From: Labilithrix sp.
GTDB lineage: Bacteria; Myxococcota_A; Polyangia; Polyangiales; Polyangiaceae
Direction: 5' to 3'
Length of the DNA stretch: 64,000 bases
Assembly (NCBI GenBank): GCA_019637225.1
Contig: JAHBWC010000036.1
Span: 1 to 64,000, forward strand
Shown here: positions 60,310 through 64,000 of the stretch, in pieces
Numbering within the stretch: position 1 is the first letter of the stretch
Layout of the letters: each line of letters begins with the position of its first letter
Notes under the pieces: model-generated
Database searches by the model: none
The model's input: the letters and a program-made list of their open reading frames with translations, nothing else
What the model was told of the DNA's origin: nothing
Made by a program: the position numbers and the translations under genes

Positions 60310-60783
60310 CTAGTTGAGGTGGAGCATGCGACCGACGATCTTGTGGACCGCCGAGGCGCGGCTCGTGATCTGCTCGGCGAGCGTCTCGATCGTCCCGTAG
60401 GCGCGCACCGCGAAGCTCGCGGCGCCGCTCGCGACGGTGAACTCGTCCTTGGCGCGCACGCGCACGCGCGCCGCCCGGATGACGTACTCGTCCGCTTCTT
60501 CGATCCCCGGCGTCGGCGCGGTGCGGAGGACGCCGAGGACGACCCACGCGCCGGCCTCGCGCTCCACGACGACGCGCTCGCCGCGCGCGACGGCCGTGGC
60601 GACGACCGAAGGGTGCACCGACGGATCGAGCGTCGCCGTCGCCTCGACGGTCCCGACCCGGATGCGCACCGACGCGCCCTCGAGGAGGAGCGCCCGGGCG
60701 GCCACCATGACCGGCAGCGCGGGGCTCTCGTCGGTGTCCGGTCCGTCTCGAGCTTCGAGCTCCTTGCGCGCCGCGTTCGTCAT
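60310..60783 (-). CDS. DUF3540/DUF6484-like T6SS accessory protein
   Basis: A 157-residue protein with VMVAARALLLEGASVRIRVGTVEATATL and GERVVVEREAGAWVVLGVLRT (an OB-like beta segment). EYVIRAARVRVRAKDEFTVASGAASFAVRAYGTIETLAEQITSRASAVHKIVGRM follows, resembling the beta-helical and C-terminal parts of DUF3540/DUF6484 proteins encoded with DUF2169 and DUF4150. It is the first gene of the PAAR operon; GGGAG precedes the ATG. A role in spike assembly or effector loading is inferred from context. Confidence 0.65.
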   Translation of the reverse strand: MTNAARKELEARDGPDTDESPALPVMVAARALLLEGASVRIRVGTVEATATLDPSVHPSVVATAVARGERVVVEREAGAWVVLGVLRTAPTPGIEEADEYVIRAARVRVRAKDEFTVASGAASFAVRAYGTIETLAEQITSRASAVHKIVGRMLHLN

Positions 60784-60876
60784 GATGTCTCCCGGAGACT
60801 CGAACGTAGCACGGCCCCCGCGCTCAGAAAGGGCACGCGAGGCACCCCTCTCCGAACGGGCGACACAGAACGGAGT

Positions 60877-60896
60877 GGCGCCGGGTACCCGGCGCC
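60877..60896. promoter_or_regulatory. 20-bp perfect palindrome upstream of vgrG
   Basis: GGCGCC-GGGTACCC-GGCGCC reads identically on both strands. It sits in the 130-base gap between the divergent DUF3540-like gene and vgrG, four bases before the TACCTT box of vgrG. It is a strong candidate operator. Confidence 0.5.
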
Positions 60897-60899
60897 GAT

Positions 60900-60905
60900 T
60901 ACCTT
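60900..60905 (+). promoter_or_regulatory. -10 box TACCTT of vgrG, leaderless type
   Basis: TACCTT ends eight bases before the ATG at 60914 and no ribosome site is visible. The same hexamer precedes the TPR gene at 32944. Confidence 0.4.
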
Positions 60906-60913
60906 TCTGCCAA

Positions 60914-63106
60914 ATGCCCGAGCAGCTCTCCATCAAGTGCGCGGCCCTCGGGGAGGTGCGCGTCGGTGGCGGGTCGATCGTCGAGGAGATCAGCGCGCCC
61001 ACCATCGCGAGGGTGAGCGTCGAGACGTCGGAGCCGCTCGATCCCGACAGCCTCATCGGCAAGCAGGCGACGCTCTCGATGGTCGCCGACGCCGGCGTCA
61101 CGCGCCACTTCACGCTCGTCATCACCGAGGTCGAGCTCACCTGGATCGACACCGCCGCGACGGGCTACACGGTCGTCCTCGAGCACCCGATCGCGCTCCT
61201 GCGCCTTCGCCGCGATCACCGCACCTTCGTCGCGAAGAGCGTGCACGAAATCGTCGACGCCGTGCTCGAAGGCGCGTCGCTCTCCGCGACGTGGACGGCG
61301 TCGCGCGGCGACACCCCGCGAGAGCTCTCCGTCCAGTACGGCGAGACCGACTACGATTTTCTCGCGCGGCTGCTGGAGGAGGAAGGGATCTTCTGGCTCT
61401 GCCCCGACGACGAGGAGGCGCCGGAGCTCGTCATCGCGGACGCCGCCTCCACCTTCACCGCGATCGAAGGCGGCGAAGAAGTGCCGCTCACCGGCGAAGG
61501 CGCCGGCGTTGGCGTCCACGAGGTCGCCTTCGAGCACACGGTCACGAGCGGCGCGGTCGCGCTGGCCGACTACGACTGCGACAAGCCCGGCGTGGACCTG
61601 ACCTCGCGCGCGAAGCTCGACGAGGCGCCCGCGGGCGAGCTCTTCGAGTATCCCGGCCGCTACGCGACACAGGGCGACGGGAGCGCGCTCGCGAAGCTAC
61701 GCGCAGAGGAGATCGCGAGCGCCAAGGTCCGCGTGACCGGCACGTCGAGCAAGCCTCACCTCCGCGCCGGCTCGTGGTTCGAGCTCACCGCCGCGAGGGA
61801 CGGCGGACCGACGGGCAAGCTCCTCGTCCGGCGCGTCGAGCACTCCTCCGACGACACGCACGCGCCCGGCGGCGAGCGCTATCGGAACAGCTTCGTCGCG
61901 TCGCCGTTCGACTTGCCGTTCCGTCCCCGCCGCGCGACCCCGCGCCCCGTGGTCGGCGGCGCGCTCTCGGCGACCGTGACCGGTCCGTCGGGCCAGGAGA
62001 TCCACACCGACAAGCTCGGTCGCATGAAGGCGCTCTACGCCTTCGACCGCCTCGGCAAGAACGACGACACGGCCTCGCCGTGGATCCGCGTGGCCCAGCC
62101 CGCGATCGGCGGCTCGATGATGCTCGCGCGCGTCGGCTGGGAGATGGCGATCCGCCACCTCGACGGCGATCCCGATCGCCCCGTCGCCGTCGCGCGGATG
62201 TACGACGGCGAGCACGCCCCGCCGGAGAAGCTGCCGGGAGCGCAGACGAAGACCTCGTTCGAGACGCTCACGAGCCCCAACGCCGAGAAGGTCAACGCGA
62301 TCACGATCGACGACAAGGGCGGCGAGATGCTCTTCGAGGTGAAGGCGGCGAAGGATCTCGACGCGACGATCCTCTTCGACGAGACCGAGACGATCGGCGC
62401 CGACGACATCCTCGAGGTCGGAAAGGACTCGACCGTCCTCATCGGCGACGCGCAGAAGATCACCGTCGAGAAGGACGACGCGAACACGGCCGCGAAGGAC
62501 GCGGGCGTCGCCGTCGCCGGCGACCGGAAGAAGACGGTGAACCAGGACGAGACCGCGACGATCGACGGGAGCCTGTCCACGCGGATCGACGGCGACGACG
62601 AGGAGAGCGTCGGGCAGAACTTCGAGATCAGCGCCGCGAAAGAGCTCCTCGAGACGGCGGAGGGCAAGTACGACGTCACCGTCGGGGGCGCCGTCACGGC
62701 GAAGGCCAAGAAGGACTACACCGTCTACGTGGCCGGCAAATCGTCCGAGGTCGTCGGCGCGGCGAAGACGGTCGCCTCTTCCGACGGGACGCTCACCGAA
62801 TCGGTCGGGGGAGACGTGAACCTCACCGTCGGCGGTGCCTGGGTGGAGACGGTCGACGGCAACCGCGTCTCGAGCGCGCAGGGCGACATGGAGCGCACCG
62901 TCGGCGCCGTCGGATCGCTCACCGCGGCGGGGAAGCTCCAGGTGAAGGCGAAGACGATCAAGATCACCGTCGGAGGGGCCGCGACGTTCCTCGGCGCGGG
63001 CGGCATCGTGAGCCTCTCGCCGGCATCCGTGGGCTTCGTCGGGATGATCACGCTCAAGGGATCGGGCGGCGTCGAGATCGCCGGCGCTCCTCAGATGGCG
63101 GGCTGA
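60914..63106 (+). CDS. vgrG: T6SS spike protein VgrG (TssI)
   Basis: VgrG trimers form the puncturing spike at the tube tip. The 730-residue protein has a gp27-like part (LVITEVELTWID, VQYGETDYDFLARLLEEEGIFWLCPDDEE, LRAGSWFELT) and a gp5-like OB segment (ALSATVTGPSGQEIHTDKLGRMKALYAFDR, SPWIRVAQPAIGGSMMLARVGWEMAIRHLDGDPDRPVAVARMYDGEH). A long beta-helix needle of repeating Val/Asp/Gly/Thr strands ends the protein. No extra toxin domain is fused. The ATG is chosen because the family-like sequence starts there. Confidence 0.93.
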   Translation: MPEQLSIKCAALGEVRVGGGSIVEEISAPTIARVSVETSEPLDPDSLIGKQATLSMVADAGVTRHFTLVITEVELTWIDTAATGYTVVLEHPIALLRLRRDHRTFVAKSVHEIVDAVLEGASLSATWTASRGDTPRELSVQYGETDYDFLARLLEEEGIFWLCPDDEEAPELVIADAASTFTAIEGGEEVPLTGEGAGVGVHEVAFEHTVTSGAVALADYDCDKPGVDLTSRAKLDEAPAGELFEYPGRYATQGDGSALAKLRAEEIASAKVRVTGTSSKPHLRAGSWFELTAARDGGPTGKLLVRRVEHSSDDTHAPGGERYRNSFVASPFDLPFRPRRATPRPVVGGALSATVTGPSGQEIHTDKLGRMKALYAFDRLGKNDDTASPWIRVAQPAIGGSMMLARVGWEMAIRHLDGDPDRPVAVARMYDGEHAPPEKLPGAQTKTSFETLTSPNAEKVNAITIDDKGGEMLFEVKAAKDLDATILFDETETIGADDILEVGKDSTVLIGDAQKITVEKDDANTAAKDAGVAVAGDRKKTVNQDETATIDGSLSTRIDGDDEESVGQNFEISAAKELLETAEGKYDVTVGGAVTAKAKKDYTVYVAGKSSEVVGAAKTVASSDGTLTESVGGDVNLTVGGAWVETVDGNRVSSAQGDMERTVGAVGSLTAAGKLQVKAKTIKITVGGAATFLGAGGIVSLSPASVGFVGMITLKGSGGVEIAGAPQMAG

Positions 63107-63111
63107 CGCTC

Positions 63112-64000
63112 ATGCCCGCCACCACGCTCACCGTCGACGGACGCACGTTGCCGAGCGGCGCCGCCGTCGGGCACGAGGCGGTGGGCGAGCACTTCCGCAT
63201 CCGCATCCGGGCCCACGGCGACGACGACAAGCCGGTCGATCTCGTCGGCAAGGACTTCACGCTGAAGATCGAGACGCGCACCGGCGACGCGCTCGAGATC
63301 GCCGGGATCGTCGTGAGCGCGTCGTCGACCTACGCCGGCGGCGCGCAGCTGCTCGACCTCGAGCTCGGACCCGAGGCCGAGCTCCTCGGGCACGGACAGG
63401 GGTCGCACGTCTACCTCGCCGAGAGCCCGGTCGACGTCGCGAAGGCGGTGCTCTCGCGCGCGGGCGTCGGCCAGGCACGGTGGTCGGTCGGATCGACTCC
63501 GGCGACGCGGCCGTACACCGCGCAGTACCGCGAGAGCGACTGGGCGTTCATCGAGCGGATCACGCGCGAGGAGGGCCTCTACTTCTTCTACGACCACGAC
63601 GGAGGCACGACGCTCGTCTTCGCGGACGACTCGACCAGCGCGCCCGCGGTGGACGGCGCCTTCTTCCACCGGACGCACCACGGGACGACCAGCCCCGAGC
63701 GGTGGGTCTCGACCCTCGCGTCGCGCACGGTCTCGACGACCAACGCGTTCTCTACGCGCGATCGCGATCCGCTCAAGCCGAAGCTCGACGTGTCGGCCAC
63801 GTCGAAGGAGGGCGACGGCAAGCTCGAGATCTACGCGTGGCCGGGCCGCGTCGCGACCGCGGGCGCCGCCGCCGCGCGCGCCAAGGCGTCGCTCGAGGCG
63901 CTCCGCGCCCGGAGGCTTCTCATCACGGGGACGTCGGACAGCCCCGCGCTCCGGTGCGGCAAGCTCTTCGAGATCGAGGAGGGCTCCGTCGCGCCGGCGC
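63112..64000 (+). CDS. vgrG: Second VgrG-like spike protein (3' end outside window)
   Basis: The frame opens with ATG at 63112, five bases after the first vgrG stop, and stays open to the window edge (296 codons visible). It encodes FRIRIRAHGDDDKPVDLVGK, then YTAQYRESDWAFIERITREE and GLYFFYDHDGG, the VgrG/Rhs-family gp27-like hallmark, and later FEIEEG of the domain end. It is diverged from the first copy. Whether it carries a C-terminal effector domain cannot be seen. Confidence 0.88.
   Translation, partial: MPATTLTVDGRTLPSGAAVGHEAVGEHFRIRIRAHGDDDKPVDLVGKDFTLKIETRTGDALEIAGIVVSASSTYAGGAQLLDLELGPEAELLGHGQGSHVYLAESPVDVAKAVLSRAGVGQARWSVGSTPATRPYTAQYRESDWAFIERITREEGLYFFYDHDGGTTLVFADDSTSAPAVDGAFFHRTHHGTTSPERWVSTLASRTVSTTNAFSTRDRDPLKPKLDVSATSKEGDGKLEIYAWPGRVATAGAAAARAKASLEALRARRLLITGTSDSPALRCGKLFEIEEGSVAPA

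Noticed and set aside
1..64000. CRISPR arrays, tRNA/rRNA genes, insertion sequences, integrases or attachment sites
   Set aside because: No regularly spaced repeats, tRNA-like cloverleafs, transposase or integrase motifs were seen by eye; a dedicated tRNA and IS search would settle it.

Overview
The window comes from a very GC-rich, Gram-negative bacterium. Lipoprotein signals, TssJ and PDZ/LysM envelope proteins show an outer membrane. The gene content fits a myxobacterium-type (Myxococcota/Polyangia) chromosome: a His/Gly-rich leader on ATP synthase subunit b, many lipoproteins of unknown function, a MoxR/VWA operon, and T6SS accessory families such as DUF2169, DUF4150, DUF3540 and a ketosynthase-like protein. 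This placement is inferred from style and gene content, not from a marker gene.

Layout. 1-3827 (+): F1Fo ATP synthase genes atpF (cut at the left edge), atpH, atpA and atpG; atpD and atpC do not follow. 3888-11987 (-): a tightly coupled five-gene operon (coiled-coil membrane protein, MoxR ATPase, DUF58, BatA-like VWA, large VWA/glutamine-amidotransferase-like protein). 12361-13011 (+): a lipoprotein. 13012-19467 (-): three genes whose membrane parts resemble complex I subunits H, L and M but which carry envelope domains (lipobox-IPT-PDZ, a soluble insertion, signal peptide-Ig-like) and have lost the hallmark charged residues; no peripheral-arm genes are present. 19592-21651 (+): manC and ylqF.

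21648-64000: a large type VI secretion locus containing every core component: tssE-F-G (-), two hcp genes plus a metallopeptidase-like gene (-), tssB-C (-), tssA (-), an FHA gene plus a single-chain TssB/TssC-like gene (-), and clpV-tssJ-K-L-M-tagF (+). Lipoproteins and a PAP2-like protein follow. Then come two accessory operons: DUF3396/DUF2169/pseudo-ketosynthase/HEAT-like, and DUF3540-like/DUF4150 PAAR/nuclease-like/unknown. A lytic transglycosylase lies between them, and two vgrG genes end the window, the second truncated. ClpV, TssB/C, Hcp, VgrG and PAAR form the contractile apparatus, TssJ-L-M the envelope channel, and TssA/E/F/G/K the baseplate and its docking.

Candidate cargo: a protein with a CNF-type Cys-x14-His deamidase motif, an HExxH protein cotranscribed with hcp, and a Cys-tailed protein with an ExK nuclease-like motif behind the PAAR. 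Many first genes of transcription units have a TANNNT box 6-8 nt before the start codon and no Shine-Dalgarno sequence, which suggests leaderless mRNAs. I saw no tRNA, rRNA, CRISPR array, insertion sequence or integrase.
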